Counted from the stretch's first letter, positions 1 to 8,843 are shown. The stretch: DNA of 64,000 nt from Candidatus Eisenbergiella intestinipullorum (GCA_019119815.1 DWWH01000012.1:62001-126000), one strand, 5' to 3'. Notes: generated from the sequence alone by a model not told the origin. A program made the numbers and translations.

Positions 1-1
1 G

Positions 2-976
2 GAAAGCCAGGCGGCACAGGAAAGGGCCTTGGAAAGCGGAAAGGGCGGTGTGAAGCATCCCGTGCTGTGGGCGGTCTTTCTCCCGATCCTCGGCGTGCTG
101 GCGGGCTGGTGCAATGAGAATTCCTCCGGCGGCGGGCTTCTCATGGTGCTTTTGTGTCTGGGCCTTTATCTGTACGAAAGGAAAAAAGGCGCTGCTGCGG
201 GCTGCGGAGGCGGAGAACGCCGGACAGGAGGGAAAATGCCGGGCCTGCGGCTGTGGATGGTCACCGGACTGATCGGCAACATCCTGGGCCTTGCTGTCAT
301 GGTGCTGGCTCCCGGAAATGCCGTGCGCGCGCAGGCGCAGCCGGAGGAGGAGCACTCAGGGCTTCTGGGGTATATGGCGCGGTTTCAGAAGATCACCCTG
401 GCGGTGGAAGAGAATTTTCTGCTGCTTCTGATCATCGCTCTTTTGCTTTTTATCATCGTTTATTATCAGAAAAAGAGCTGGAAGGCGCTGTGGGAGAGCT
501 GGCGGGAAGGACTTTTGTGGACCTTTGTGTTCCTGGCCACCTGTTATGCGCTGGTGCTGACGCCGGAGCCGCAGGCCAGGGCCTATTTCGGGGCGAGCGT
601 TTTTCTCATCACGGCAGCGGTCCAGTTTTTTACGGACGTATCGGAGAAGGAAGTGATCTTTTCCAGCCTGAAGACGGGGCTCGTTTCCGTCCTGCTGCTG
701 ATCATGTTTTTCACCTATATGGACAGCGGGACAAATCTGGCGCGGATCTTCCGGGAGTACAGGGAAAGAGACGTCTATCTGACGCAGCAGGCGGAAGCGG
801 GTGTGACGGACGTGACCGTTCCCATGCTGCGGCCGGATTTTGAGACCAAATACAGCGACGGCTACAACTCCGACATTCGGGAGGATCCGGGCTACTGGAT
901 CAATGTGGCATATGCATCCTATTACGGCTTTGACAGCGTGTCCGGTGTGCCCAGAGAGGGCTGGACGGAGTACTGA
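2..976 (+). CDS. DUF6056-type multipass membrane protein, 5' end outside window
   Basis: The reading frame is open from the first base, so the gene starts upstream; the TTG at 29 is probably internal. About six hydrophobic segments are visible, beginning with one ending in AGWCNENSSGG, a motif I associate with DUF6056 proteins of Firmicutes glycan loci. The C-terminal ~70 residues after the last membrane segment are polar and probably outside the cell. DUF6056 proteins resemble GT-C glycosyltransferases in layout and usually sit in surface polysaccharide operons, as here beside fkbH, ACP, MBOAT and other GT-C-like genes. The exact activity is unknown. Family call is moderately confident; function is inference. 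Confidence 0.6.
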   Translation, partial: ESQAAQERALESGKGGVKHPVLWAVFLPILGVLAGWCNENSSGGGLLMVLLCLGLYLYERKKGAAAGCGGGERRTGGKMPGLRLWMVTGLIGNILGLAVMVLAPGNAVRAQAQPEEEHSGLLGYMARFQKITLAVEENFLLLLIIALLLFIIVYYQKKSWKALWESWREGLLWTFVFLATCYALVLTPEPQARAYFGASVFLITAAVQFFTDVSEKEVIFSSLKTGLVSVLLLIMFFTYMDSGTNLARIFREYRERDVYLTQQAEAGVTDVTVPMLRPDFETKYSDGYNSDIREDPGYWINVAYASYYGFDSVSGVPREGWTEY

Positions 977-1146
977 CCGTCACCGGCCGGACCGATGCCG
1001 GTCACTTGCTGACCGTCACCGGCCGGAATAGTAACACAGGAAGGGCACCGGCCTGTTACTACTCAGCCAGGTCTGCGCATTCCCTGCGCAGACCGTACGA
1101 AAACAGACCGTCTGGAAGCATCCGCAATATGAAATTGCGGGGGATG
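973..1146 (+). repeat. Hairpin-rich spacer with 19-bp direct repeat
   Basis: A 19-bp sequence beginning CTGACCGTCACC occurs at 973-991 and again at 1009-1027; the first copy includes the stop codon of the upstream gene. Then follow an inverted repeat AGTAAC/GTTACT (1030-1060 region), a perfect 9-bp hairpin GTCTGCGCA/TGCGCAGAC at 1071-1093, a CAGAC-c-GTCTG palindrome near 1104, and CCGCAAT/ATTGCGG near 1121-1140. None is followed by a U-run, so these are not ordinary terminators. No convincing ORF lies here. Confidence 0.6.
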
Positions 1147-1229
1147 GAGAAATGTGGTATGCTAAAGGGCGAAGCCAAAGCACGAAGCAAAAGCACGGCT
1201 TTCCCAACAGCAGGAACAAGGAGATTTTC

Positions 1230-3026
1230 ATGCGGAAGGATCTGGAATATCCGTTTGACCCGGAATATATTCTGAAAAAATCGAAGCATATCAAAAAGGA
1301 GCTTCTGGCGGACGGTACGTCCCGGATGGAGAAGCGGATCGCGGTCCTGGGCGGGAGCACCACCCACGATGTGATCCGGATCCTGGAGCTGTTTCTTTTG
1401 AATCAGGGAATCGCGCCTGTTTTTTATGAATCGGAATACGGACAGTACTGGCAGGACGCCATGTTCGGAAATGAACAGCTGGACGCCTTTCATCCGGACA
1501 TCATTTATATCCATACCAGCAGCCGGAACATCACGAACTGGCCTGCGCCGGGCTGGGACAGGGCTGCGGCGGATGCGGCGCTGGAGGAGCAGTTCGGGCA
1601 TTTTCAGGCGATGTGGGAGAAGCTTCGGGAAAAATGGCACTGTCCCATCATCCAGAACAACATGGAGGAGCCCTTTTACCGTCTGCTCGGCAATCAGGAC
1701 GGCGTGAATCCGGGCGGCAGGACCGCCTTTGTCCGTCGGCTGAACGGGCGGTTTGCGGAATATGCCGCGGACACGGAGAATTTTTATATCAATGATCTCA
1801 GCTATCAGGCAGCGGCCTATGGGCTGGATGCCTGGTCGGACCCCTTTTACTGGCACATGTACAAGTACGCCCTGTGCCTGAAGGCCATTCCCTGGCTGGC
1901 GCTAAATGTGTCCAACATCATCAAGTCCATCTATGGGAAAAACAAAAAGTCCCTGGTGCTGGATCTGGACAACACGCTCTGGGGCGGCATCGTGGGGGAC
2001 GACGGCGTGGAGAATCTGCAGATCGGGCAGGAAACCTCCATGGGCCAGGTCTTTTCGGAATTCCAGTCCTATGTGAAGTCCTTAAAGGACATCGGCATCA
2101 TGCTGAATGTGGACTCCAAGAATGAGGAGGAGAACGCGCTGGCCGGGCTGAACCATCCGGACGGCATTCTGCGGCCGGAGGACTTTATTCTGATAAAAGC
2201 CAACTGGGAGCCAAAAAGCGAGAACATCCTGAAGATCGCCTCTGAGCTGAACATCCTTCCGGACAGCCTGGTGTTCGCGGATGACAACCCTGCGGAGCGG
2301 GAGATCGTGCGCACCCAGGCGGAGGGCGTTTCGGTGCCGGAGATCGGTTCGCCGGAGCAGTATATCCGTGTGCTGGATCACAACGGTTATTTTGAAGTGA
2401 CTTCCCTTTCCGAGGACGACCGGAAACGAAATGAGATGTACCGGGCGAATGCGCTGCGTTCGGCCCAGCAGGCCAGCTTCACGGATTATGGGGCTTATCT
2501 GGAGTCTCTGCAGATGAAGGCGCAGATCCGTCCCTTTGAGGCGCTGTACATGGCCCGGATCGCCCAGCTCACCAACAAGAGCAATCAGTTCAATCTGACC
2601 ACGAGGCGCTATACGCAGTCGCAGATCGAAGAGGCATCACAGGATCCTTCCTGCATCACTCTGTACGGGAAGCTGGAGGATAAATTCGGAGACAACGGCG
2701 TGGTGACGGTCCTGATCGGGCGTGAAGAAGAGGACGGCAGTGCGGAAAAGGCCCTGCATCTGGATCTGTGGCTGATGAGCTGCCGGGTCCTGAAGCGGGA
2801 CATGGAGTACGCCATGATGGATGTGCTGGTGGAGAAGTGCCGGAACCGGGGCATCCGCAGGATCTACGGCTATTATTATCCCACCGCGAAGAACGGCATG
2901 GTCCGGAATTTTTACGGCCTGCAGGGCTTTGAAAAGATCCGGGAGGAGGAGTCCGGCACGGTGTGGCGCTTTGAGATCCCGGAGGATTATGAGAAGAAGA
3001 ACCGCTATATTGCGGTTGAAGAGTAA
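1230..3026 (+). CDS. FkbH-like HAD-IIIC protein with C-terminal GNAT-like domain (glyceryl-ACP loading)
   Basis: The start is ATG 1230, preceded by AAGGAG at 1218-1223; a longer ORF from 1152 has no such site. The 598-aa protein has an N-terminal ~200 residue SGNH/FkbH-like region, a HAD phosphatase core with LDLDNTLWGGIVGDDG (nucleophile D245, D247), and a C-terminal acetyltransferase-like domain (~residues 400-590) with WLMSCRVLKR containing C518. FkbH-family enzymes convert 1,3-bisphosphoglycerate into a glyceryl thioester on an acyl carrier protein. An ACP gene follows 114 bp later and an MBOAT acyltransferase overlaps the region after it, so the product may load glyceryl (or a related acyl) for transfer to a surface glycan. 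The family call is firm; the physiological acyl group is inferred. Confidence 0.88.
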   Translation: MRKDLEYPFDPEYILKKSKHIKKELLADGTSRMEKRIAVLGGSTTHDVIRILELFLLNQGIAPVFYESEYGQYWQDAMFGNEQLDAFHPDIIYIHTSSRNITNWPAPGWDRAAADAALEEQFGHFQAMWEKLREKWHCPIIQNNMEEPFYRLLGNQDGVNPGGRTAFVRRLNGRFAEYAADTENFYINDLSYQAAAYGLDAWSDPFYWHMYKYALCLKAIPWLALNVSNIIKSIYGKNKKSLVLDLDNTLWGGIVGDDGVENLQIGQETSMGQVFSEFQSYVKSLKDIGIMLNVDSKNEEENALAGLNHPDGILRPEDFILIKANWEPKSENILKIASELNILPDSLVFADDNPAEREIVRTQAEGVSVPEIGSPEQYIRVLDHNGYFEVTSLSEDDRKRNEMYRANALRSAQQASFTDYGAYLESLQMKAQIRPFEALYMARIAQLTNKSNQFNLTTRRYTQSQIEEASQDPSCITLYGKLEDKFGDNGVVTVLIGREEEDGSAEKALHLDLWLMSCRVLKRDMEYAMMDVLVEKCRNRGIRRIYGYYYPTAKNGMVRNFYGLQGFEKIREEESGTVWRFEIPEDYEKKNRYIAVEE

Positions 3027-3118
3027 CTGCCGCATTGCAGCCGGAAAAGAATCGCTGTACTGCGGTTAAAAAAAGGAACCGCTGCATTGCGGCCGAAAAG
3101 GGCTGCCGTCTGTGCGGC
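3000..3118 (+). repeat. Array of five mini-hairpins with 6-nt loops
   Basis: Five consecutive small stem-loops occupy the end of fkbH and the gap to the ACP gene: CCGC/GCGG at 3002-3015, CTGC/GCAG at 3027-3040, CGC/GCG at 3053-3064, CCGC/GCGG at 3079-3092 and GCCG/CGGC at 3105-3118. Every loop is six nucleotides, four are close to TGCATT, and spacers are A-rich. Stem changes are compensatory (CCGC/GCGG versus CTGC/GCAG). The units look like diverged tandem copies about 25-27 bases apart, the first lying inside the last codons of fkbH. Confidence 0.7.
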
Positions 3119-3139
3119 TGAAAAAAACGGAGGTTTGCC

Positions 3140-3382
3140 ATGACAAGAGAAGAAGTTTATGAAACCCTGAACGGTGTATTTCAGGATGTGTTCGATGACG
3201 AGAGCATCGAGGTGAACGATGAGACCACCTCGGATGACATCGAGGACTGGGATTCCCTGGAGCATATCAACCTGATCGCCGCGGTGGAGCAGGAGTTCGG
3301 CGTGAAGTTCAACATGGGACAGGTGGTTTCCATGAAGAATGTGGGAGAGATGGTGGACATTATCTTAAGCCAGATTGACTGA
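3140..3382 (+). CDS. Acyl carrier protein
   Basis: An 80-residue acidic protein with the carrier signature DWDSLEHINL; S39 is the expected 4'-phosphopantetheine attachment site. Length and helix pattern match stand-alone ACPs of the DltC/FkbJ kind. A strong GGAGG at 3129-3133 precedes ATG 3140. It lies between fkbH and an MBOAT gene, and its stop codon is only 16 bp before the MBOAT start, so the three are probably translated as a unit. In this context it most likely carries the glyceryl group made by the FkbH-like enzyme rather than serving fatty acid synthesis. It would need an Sfp/AcpS enzyme encoded elsewhere. Confidence 0.92.
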   Translation: MTREEVYETLNGVFQDVFDDESIEVNDETTSDDIEDWDSLEHINLIAAVEQEFGVKFNMGQVVSMKNVGEMVDIILSQID

Positions 3383-3398
3383 GGAAAGGGACGGACCG

Positions 3399-4946
3399 TT
3401 GAGTATCACATCCTTTTATTTTCTGATCTTCTATGCGCTCGTTCTGTTCGTCTATTATATCGTGCCGAAAAAAGGCCAGTGGGTGATCCTCCTTCTGGCC
3501 AGTATTCTTTATTATCTTTTTTCGGACAACGGTTTTCTGATCTTTTACCCCCTTGCCGCTGTTCTGGTCTGCCATGCGGGCGTCCGGAGGATGGTCCGCA
3601 TCAGAGAGAGGGCGGAAAAGGCAGAAGCGCAGAAAAGGTGCAGGCGGACGCTCATCGGCGTGATCGCGGTCAATGTGGGCGCTCTGTTTCTGCTGAAATA
3701 TATCAATTTCGGGATCAACACGGTCAATGGGATTGCTTCCCTCTTCCGGGAAGGGGAGCTTCTGCACGGGCTGAACTGGCTGGTCCCGCTGGGAATCTCG
3801 TACTATTCGCTCACTCTGATCGGTTATGTGGCGGACGTGTACTTTGAGATTGCCAGGCCGCTGAAAAATCCGGGTAAGACAGCCCTTTACGGGATGTTTT
3901 TTCCCTGCATGCTTTCCGGGCCGATCCTCCGCTTCCGGGAGGACGCGGAACAGCTTTTTGAGCCCCATCCCTTTGATTACGTACAGGTGACGCGGGGCAT
4001 GCAGCGGATGCTGTGGGGCTTTTTTAAGGTGCTGGTGATCTCGGAGCGCATGGGAAAGATCGTGGATACGGTTTATGGGAGCTATGCGCAGTATCCGGGC
4101 CTGTATATCTGGCTGGGGACGGTGGCCTTCGCCTTCCAGCTTTACACCAATTTTTCCGGAGGAATGGATATTTCGCTGGGGATCGCGCAGACCTTCGGCC
4201 TGAAGCTGCCGGAAAACTTTGAGCGCCCCTTTTTTTCCAGGACCATTTCCGAATATTGGCGCCGGTGGCACATCACCCTGGGCGTCTGGATGAAGGAATA
4301 TGTATTCTATCCGATTCTGCGTTCCGCCCTGTTTGCAAAGCTGGGAAAGAAGCTGCGGGCGAGATTCGGGAAAAAGATGGGAAAGCAGCTCACCACCTTT
4401 GCGGGGATGTTCTTACTGTGGTTCGCGGTGGGCGTCTGGCATGGCGGGGACTGGAAATATGTGATCGGCTCCGGCCTGCTGCACTGGGCCTACATCGTCT
4501 GCGGAGAGCTGCTGGAGCCCGTGTACGCAAAGGGAATGGCGAAGCTGGGCATTGATCCGAAGGCAAAATGGGTGGACCGGCTGCGGATGCTCCGTACCTT
4601 TTTCCTGGTGAACATCGGTTTTGTCTTTTTCCGGGCGGACAGCGTGGGGGCGGCCTGCGCCATGCTGAAGGAGGCAGTTTCAGTGTTCAATCCGGGCATC
4701 CTCATCGACGGCTCCATTTTCACGCTGGGACTGGACTGGATCGAGTTCACGATCGCCGTGGTCTCCCTTCTGATGCTGCTTGCGGTTTCCCTTCAGCAGG
4801 AAAAAGGGCCGGTACGGGAGAGGATCGGGAAAAAGAGTCTGCCGGTGCGCTGGATCATCTGGTATGCGCTGCTGTTCTATGTGATCCTTCTGGGAAACTA
4901 CGGGCCCGGCTACACGGCGGCAGAGTTCATCTATCAGGGGTTCTGA
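3399..4946 (+). CDS. MBOAT family O-acyltransferase (DltB/AlgI-like)
   Basis: TTG 3399 is the likely start because GAGGAAAGGG at 3381-3390 is well spaced; the frame is open further up, overlapping the ACP gene, but without a site. The 516-aa protein has many membrane helices and the two MBOAT hallmarks: a WRRWHITLGVWMKEYVFYP segment and the catalytic-type histidine H348 in GVWHGGDW. MBOAT enzymes of this branch pass acyl groups across the membrane onto wall polymers or exopolysaccharide. Its donor is probably the adjacent ACP, as DltB uses DltC. The acceptor is presumably the glycan made by the neighbouring glycosyltransferases. No DltD-like partner is adjacent; two SGNH-type genes lie 16-20 kb downstream. 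Confidence 0.9.
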   Translation: MSITSFYFLIFYALVLFVYYIVPKKGQWVILLLASILYYLFSDNGFLIFYPLAAVLVCHAGVRRMVRIRERAEKAEAQKRCRRTLIGVIAVNVGALFLLKYINFGINTVNGIASLFREGELLHGLNWLVPLGISYYSLTLIGYVADVYFEIARPLKNPGKTALYGMFFPCMLSGPILRFREDAEQLFEPHPFDYVQVTRGMQRMLWGFFKVLVISERMGKIVDTVYGSYAQYPGLYIWLGTVAFAFQLYTNFSGGMDISLGIAQTFGLKLPENFERPFFSRTISEYWRRWHITLGVWMKEYVFYPILRSALFAKLGKKLRARFGKKMGKQLTTFAGMFLLWFAVGVWHGGDWKYVIGSGLLHWAYIVCGELLEPVYAKGMAKLGIDPKAKWVDRLRMLRTFFLVNIGFVFFRADSVGAACAMLKEAVSVFNPGILIDGSIFTLGLDWIEFTIAVVSLLMLLAVSLQQEKGPVRERIGKKSLPVRWIIWYALLFYVILLGNYGPGYTAAEFIYQGF

Positions 4947-4967
4947 TCCGGCCGGCGTCCGGCCGGA
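4947..4967 (+). other. Perfect 9-bp hairpin directly after stop codon
   Basis: TCCGGCCGG and CCGGCCGGA are separated by three bases and begin immediately after the MBOAT stop. No U-run follows and the next gene starts 31 bp later, so it is an intra-operon hairpin, perhaps protecting or processing the transcript. Confidence 0.6.
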
Positions 4968-4997
4968 GGCTGACAGTAAGTTTTGGGAGAAAAAGAT

Positions 4998-5930
4998 ATG
5001 GATAAGATCGCGGTTCTGATACCCTGCTACAATGAAGAAAAGACCATCGAAAAGGTGGTAAGGGATGCGAAGAAGGCGCTGCCTGACGCGGTGGTCTATG
5101 TGTATGACAACAATTCCACGGACCGCTCGGCGGAGCTTGCCCGAAGGGCCGGAGCGGTGGTGCGCCGGGAGAGAAAGCAGGGAAAGGGAAACGTCATCCG
5201 GCGGATGTTCCGGGAGATAGACGCCGAGTGCTATATCATGGTCGATGCGGATGACACCTATCCGATGGAATGCGCCGGGCAGATGGCGGAGAAGGTCCTT
5301 GCGGAAAATGCGGATATGGTGGTGGGAGACCGGCTGTCATCCACCTATTATGAGGAAAACAAGAGACCCTTCCACAACATGGGGAACAGCCTGGTGAAAA
5401 AGAGCATCAATCTGCTGTTTCATTCCGAGATCCAGGACATCATGACCGGCTACCGGGCCTTCAGCTACCAGTTTGTGAAGAGCTTTCCCGTGCTTTCAAA
5501 GGGCTTTGAGATCGAGACGGAGATGACCATTCATGCGGTATACAACAACATGCAGGTGGACAACGTGGTGGTAGACTACAGGGACCGACCGGAGGGAAGC
5601 GAGTCCAAGCTCAATACCTATTCGGACGGCATCCGGGTGCTGGGGACGATCCTGCGGATGTTCCGCCAGTACAGGCCGCTGGCGTTTTTTGCCGCGCTGG
5701 CGGTCATGCTGACCGTGATCTCGGCGGCCTTTTTCATTCCGGTTCTGATCGATTTCCTGGAAACCGGAATGGTGGACAAGTTCCCCACGCTGATCGTCTG
5801 CGGCTTCGTGGAGCTGGCGGCGATCCAGTCCGTTTTTTCCGGCCTGATCCTGCACAATCTGGGAGTGAAGGAGAGGCGGGATTTTGAAATGAGGCTGTAC
5901 GGGATCCACAGGGAGAGCGGGAAGAACTGA
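4998..5930 (+). CDS. GT2 polyprenyl-phosphate-sugar synthase-like glycosyltransferase
   Basis: ATG 4998 follows GGGAGA; the upstream TTG is less likely. The 310-aa protein opens with IAVLIPCYNEEKTIEKVV, has a VDADDTYP metal-binding segment and a DIMTGYRAFS stretch typical of the DPM1/GtrB branch of GT2. Two hydrophobic segments near residues 230-285 anchor the C-terminus. Such enzymes move a sugar from a nucleotide donor to undecaprenyl or dolichyl phosphate on the cytoplasmic face. The next genes encode GT-C-like proteins, which use exactly such lipid-linked sugars as donors, so it probably charges the carrier for them. The sugar is not predictable from sequence. Confidence 0.85.
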   Translation: MDKIAVLIPCYNEEKTIEKVVRDAKKALPDAVVYVYDNNSTDRSAELARRAGAVVRRERKQGKGNVIRRMFREIDAECYIMVDADDTYPMECAGQMAEKVLAENADMVVGDRLSSTYYEENKRPFHNMGNSLVKKSINLLFHSEIQDIMTGYRAFSYQFVKSFPVLSKGFEIETEMTIHAVYNNMQVDNVVVDYRDRPEGSESKLNTYSDGIRVLGTILRMFRQYRPLAFFAALAVMLTVISAAFFIPVLIDFLETGMVDKFPTLIVCGFVELAAIQSVFSGLILHNLGVKERRDFEMRLYGIHRESGKN

Positions 5931-5979
5931 AAAACCGTAGCCGGGCTGCCGGTTATGGAGAGAGAATACGGGTAGACAA

Positions 5980-7551
5980 ATGCTGAAAAAACTTCAGAAA
6001 AAAGAATGGTGGGCGCTGGGAGGCGTGCTTCTTGTCTTTCTGCTCATGGCGCTTTATCAGCTGACGGACACGCCGCTGTGGTATGATGAAACGATCGAAT
6101 TTTATTATTCCAGGTATCTGACCGGACCGATCCGAGGGGTCAGCCTATGCAGCGGTCTGTATGAGCGGCTGCAGACGAACAGCTTTCAGCCGCCTCTTTA
6201 TAATCTCATCATGCACGTGTGGCTGCTTTTTGGCGAATCGGAATGGTGGTTCCGCTTCAGCGGCGTGCTGTTCGGCCTTCTCGGCATGCTCGGGCTGTAT
6301 GCCTGCGTCAGGCAGTTTGCGGGATGGCAGGCGGCCGCGCTGAGTGTATTCGTCAGTTCCTTTGTCTATGAATGGATGTATTATGTGAAGGAAGCGGCGG
6401 AATACAACATGATGATCATGCTGCTGTACTGGCTTCTGTATCTGTATTTCCGGACATTCCGGAACCTGACCCTGAAAAACATCGGCTGGTTTACGGCGGT
6501 TTCCGTGATTCTCCTTTATACGCAGTACGGCGCCGTGCTGGGGATCCTGCCGCTTGCGGTCAGCCTTTTGATCCGGGCATGGAGGCAGGGAGAGAAAAAG
6601 CTGTGCAAAGGGATCGCTCTCATTTACGGAGTGACCGGCGCCGCAGCCGGGCTGCCTTTGTATGTTTTCCTGTTTCGCATCCAGCTCGTGATGAACCAGA
6701 GCGTGAACTATTATACGGTGGCCTTTGAAAAGAACAACATTGTTTATGATTTTTTCAAAATGCTCCTCACCACCGCGCAGTGGCTGTTTACGGAGTCCAA
6801 GACCCGGTTTGCGCTGCCCTTTGCTTTGGCCCTTCCGGCCGCTGTTCTGATCGCCGTCCTTTGCATCCGGTTTCTGAAGAACAGTGAATTTGACTATTTC
6901 CTGGCGTCCTGCACAGTGATCTGGGTGGTCTATTACGCCATCGTCCGCGCCGGGATCTATGCGTACGGAGATTTCGGAAACCGCTACAGCCTGTTTTTGC
7001 TTCCCATCTGGACCGTTCTGATCGTGTATCTGATCCGGGAAGGCTTTCGGCTTCTCGGGATGGGAACGCCTCCGGAGAAGCGGACGGTGGGAAAACGTCT
7101 GCTTCTTGGGGGAGCGCTGGGAATCTTTCTGGCGGTGGTGCTGGGCTACTGTGCATACGGCTTTTACCGGATCAGCATCTTCGATGTGAAGAGCGATACC
7201 AGAAGCGTGGTCCGGCTCTGGTATGATCTGGAAGGCTATGAAACGCCGACTTATGTGGTCTTCGGCGAGGCGCCCAGCTTTACCTATTATCTGACCCATG
7301 ACAGCCGCTTCCGGGAAGCATACTGGGACGACATCATTTTTGAGTACGAGAACGTGGAAAATGAATATACGCCAGAGGAATACTGGGCGTATATCAACGA
7401 CGCCTTCGGCGGCAGTCTGCCGGATCGCTTCTTCCTGTCAGTGGGACATGAAAACACGCTGACTGAGGCGCTGCGGGAGCACGGCTACGCGCTGGAGGAG
7501 AAATTCCTCACGAACACCATCCTGTTTGAGGCGGTAAAGCAGGAAGCGTGA
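5980..7551 (+). CDS. GT39/ArnT-like membrane glycosyltransferase
   Basis: A 523-aa protein with about ten membrane helices. The first extracytoplasmic loop contains PLWYDETIEFYYSRYL, with the acidic pair typical of GT-C enzymes of the PMT/ArnT (GT39) group. A soluble C-terminal domain (~residues 410-523) follows the last helix. GT39-type enzymes transfer a sugar from a polyprenyl phosphate carrier to an acceptor outside the membrane. It follows the GT2 charging enzyme by 49 bp and precedes a GT87-like gene, so it is part of the same glycan operon. Substrate is unknown. Confidence 0.75.
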   Translation: MLKKLQKKEWWALGGVLLVFLLMALYQLTDTPLWYDETIEFYYSRYLTGPIRGVSLCSGLYERLQTNSFQPPLYNLIMHVWLLFGESEWWFRFSGVLFGLLGMLGLYACVRQFAGWQAAALSVFVSSFVYEWMYYVKEAAEYNMMIMLLYWLLYLYFRTFRNLTLKNIGWFTAVSVILLYTQYGAVLGILPLAVSLLIRAWRQGEKKLCKGIALIYGVTGAAAGLPLYVFLFRIQLVMNQSVNYYTVAFEKNNIVYDFFKMLLTTAQWLFTESKTRFALPFALALPAAVLIAVLCIRFLKNSEFDYFLASCTVIWVVYYAIVRAGIYAYGDFGNRYSLFLLPIWTVLIVYLIREGFRLLGMGTPPEKRTVGKRLLLGGALGIFLAVVLGYCAYGFYRISIFDVKSDTRSVVRLWYDLEGYETPTYVVFGEAPSFTYYLTHDSRFREAYWDDIIFEYENVENEYTPEEYWAYINDAFGGSLPDRFFLSVGHENTLTEALREHGYALEEKFLTNTILFEAVKQEA

Positions 7552-7558
7552 GAAAAGC

Positions 7559-7600
7559 CCGGCCTGCAGTGCGGGCCGGATCAGGGGCCTTGCGGCCCCT
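7559..7600 (+). other. Two intergenic hairpins
   Basis: CCGGCC/GGCCGG (7559-7579) and AGGGGCC/GGCCCCT with a four-base loop (7583-7600) lie between the GT39 and GT87 genes. Only a short pyrimidine stretch follows, so readthrough is expected. Confidence 0.5.
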
Positions 7601-7633
7601 TCCCATGAGAGAAATGAAAGCGAGAGGGATGTT

Positions 7634-8830
7634 ATGGACGCGGACAGGAAGAAAGGGATCAGCCCGGCACAGGTCGCATTTTGGGTGCTGGGAGCGGGGA
7701 TCCTGGCACAGATTCTTTCCCTGATCTTTTCACAGGGGAGATTTCTGGAAAATATCGTTTATGATTTCAGCCGCTTTACGGACTTTTTCGATCACGTCCG
7801 GCGGTTTTATCTGGGGCTGGATCTGGTATATGAGGAGGGAATGCATGCCTGCTTTCCCCCTCTGGCTTATTGTGTCTATTATCTGATCTCCCGGGTCCTG
7901 TATGCGGAAAACGCGCAGGCGCCGGAGGACCTGGCTGTCAGCGCTTCCGGCATGCTGGTCATCTGTATGCTGACGGCCCTGTTCGCCCTTTTCTTTGTCT
8001 TTGCCCTGGAACGGCTGCTTACGGGCTGGAAGCCGGCGGCGAAGAGGGCGCTCGTTCTGCTTCTGTTTGTCTCCTATCCCTTCTGGCTGGCGATCGAAAG
8101 GGGAAATATGTCGCAGATGGTCCTGATCCTTCTGATGTATGCGGTTTCTCTTCGGGACTCGGAAAAGAGGGCGGAGCGGGAGGCAGCTTTGCTCCTCATC
8201 GCCGTTGCTGCGGGCCTGAAGCTTTATCCGGCCATCTTCGGCATTCTGTATCTGGCGGAGAAACGGTACAAAGAAGCGTTCCGTCTGGTCCTCTACGGCA
8301 TCTTTTTCTTTGCGTTTCCCTTTGTTTTCTTTCAGGGTATGGACGGCTTTCGGATCTTTCTGCGGAATATCACGGCTGTCGGAAGCGGAACCACCGGGAT
8401 CACGATCGCAGGACTTTGCGGGCGGATCGGAGAAGCGCTGGGACTGGGGCTTTCGATGGGACATCTGGCCGGCAGGATCCTTTCCTTGTTCTACCTGGCC
8501 ATTGTGCTGCTGTTTTCTTTCCTGAATGGAAAAAGCTGGCAGAGGACGGCGCTCCTGACCAGTCTCATGATCATTTTTGTATCTGCCAGCGGGACCTACT
8601 GCCTGATCTACTGGGTGATCCCCTTCCTCTGTTTTCTGAAGGAGCAGAGCGGCCGGAGTGTCTTTCGGAAGCCGGACTATGTCTACGCGGTTCTTTTTTC
8701 TCTGGTGTTTGCGGCCTATCCGGTTCCGGCGCTTGGCTCCTCCGGCATGCTGTATGCTTTTCTTTATCTGCTGCTTCTGGTGATCCTGGTCGATCAGACG
8801 GCGCAGGCGGTGCGGCGGTTTAAGCGCTGA
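7634..8830 (+). CDS. GT87 (DUF2029)-like mannosyltransferase-type membrane protein
   Basis: A 398-aa multipass protein. It has FPPLAYCVYYLISR in the first loop region, a FWLAIERGNMSQ segment, and GLKLYPAIFGILYLAEKR, which is the characteristic GT87/DUF2029 signature. GT87 members transfer sugars (mannose in actinobacteria) from polyprenyl phosphate donors on the outside of the membrane. It is the middle of a run of GT-C-like genes served by the GT2 at 4998. ATG 7634 has GAGAGG upstream. The family assignment is fairly good; the transferred sugar is unknown. Confidence 0.7.
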   Translation: MDADRKKGISPAQVAFWVLGAGILAQILSLIFSQGRFLENIVYDFSRFTDFFDHVRRFYLGLDLVYEEGMHACFPPLAYCVYYLISRVLYAENAQAPEDLAVSASGMLVICMLTALFALFFVFALERLLTGWKPAAKRALVLLLFVSYPFWLAIERGNMSQMVLILLMYAVSLRDSEKRAEREAALLLIAVAAGLKLYPAIFGILYLAEKRYKEAFRLVLYGIFFFAFPFVFFQGMDGFRIFLRNITAVGSGTTGITIAGLCGRIGEALGLGLSMGHLAGRILSLFYLAIVLLFSFLNGKSWQRTALLTSLMIIFVSASGTYCLIYWVIPFLCFLKEQSGRSVFRKPDYVYAVLFSLVFAAYPVPALGSSGMLYAFLYLLLLVILVDQTAQAVRRFKR

Positions 8831-8843
8831 GACGGAGGGGAGA

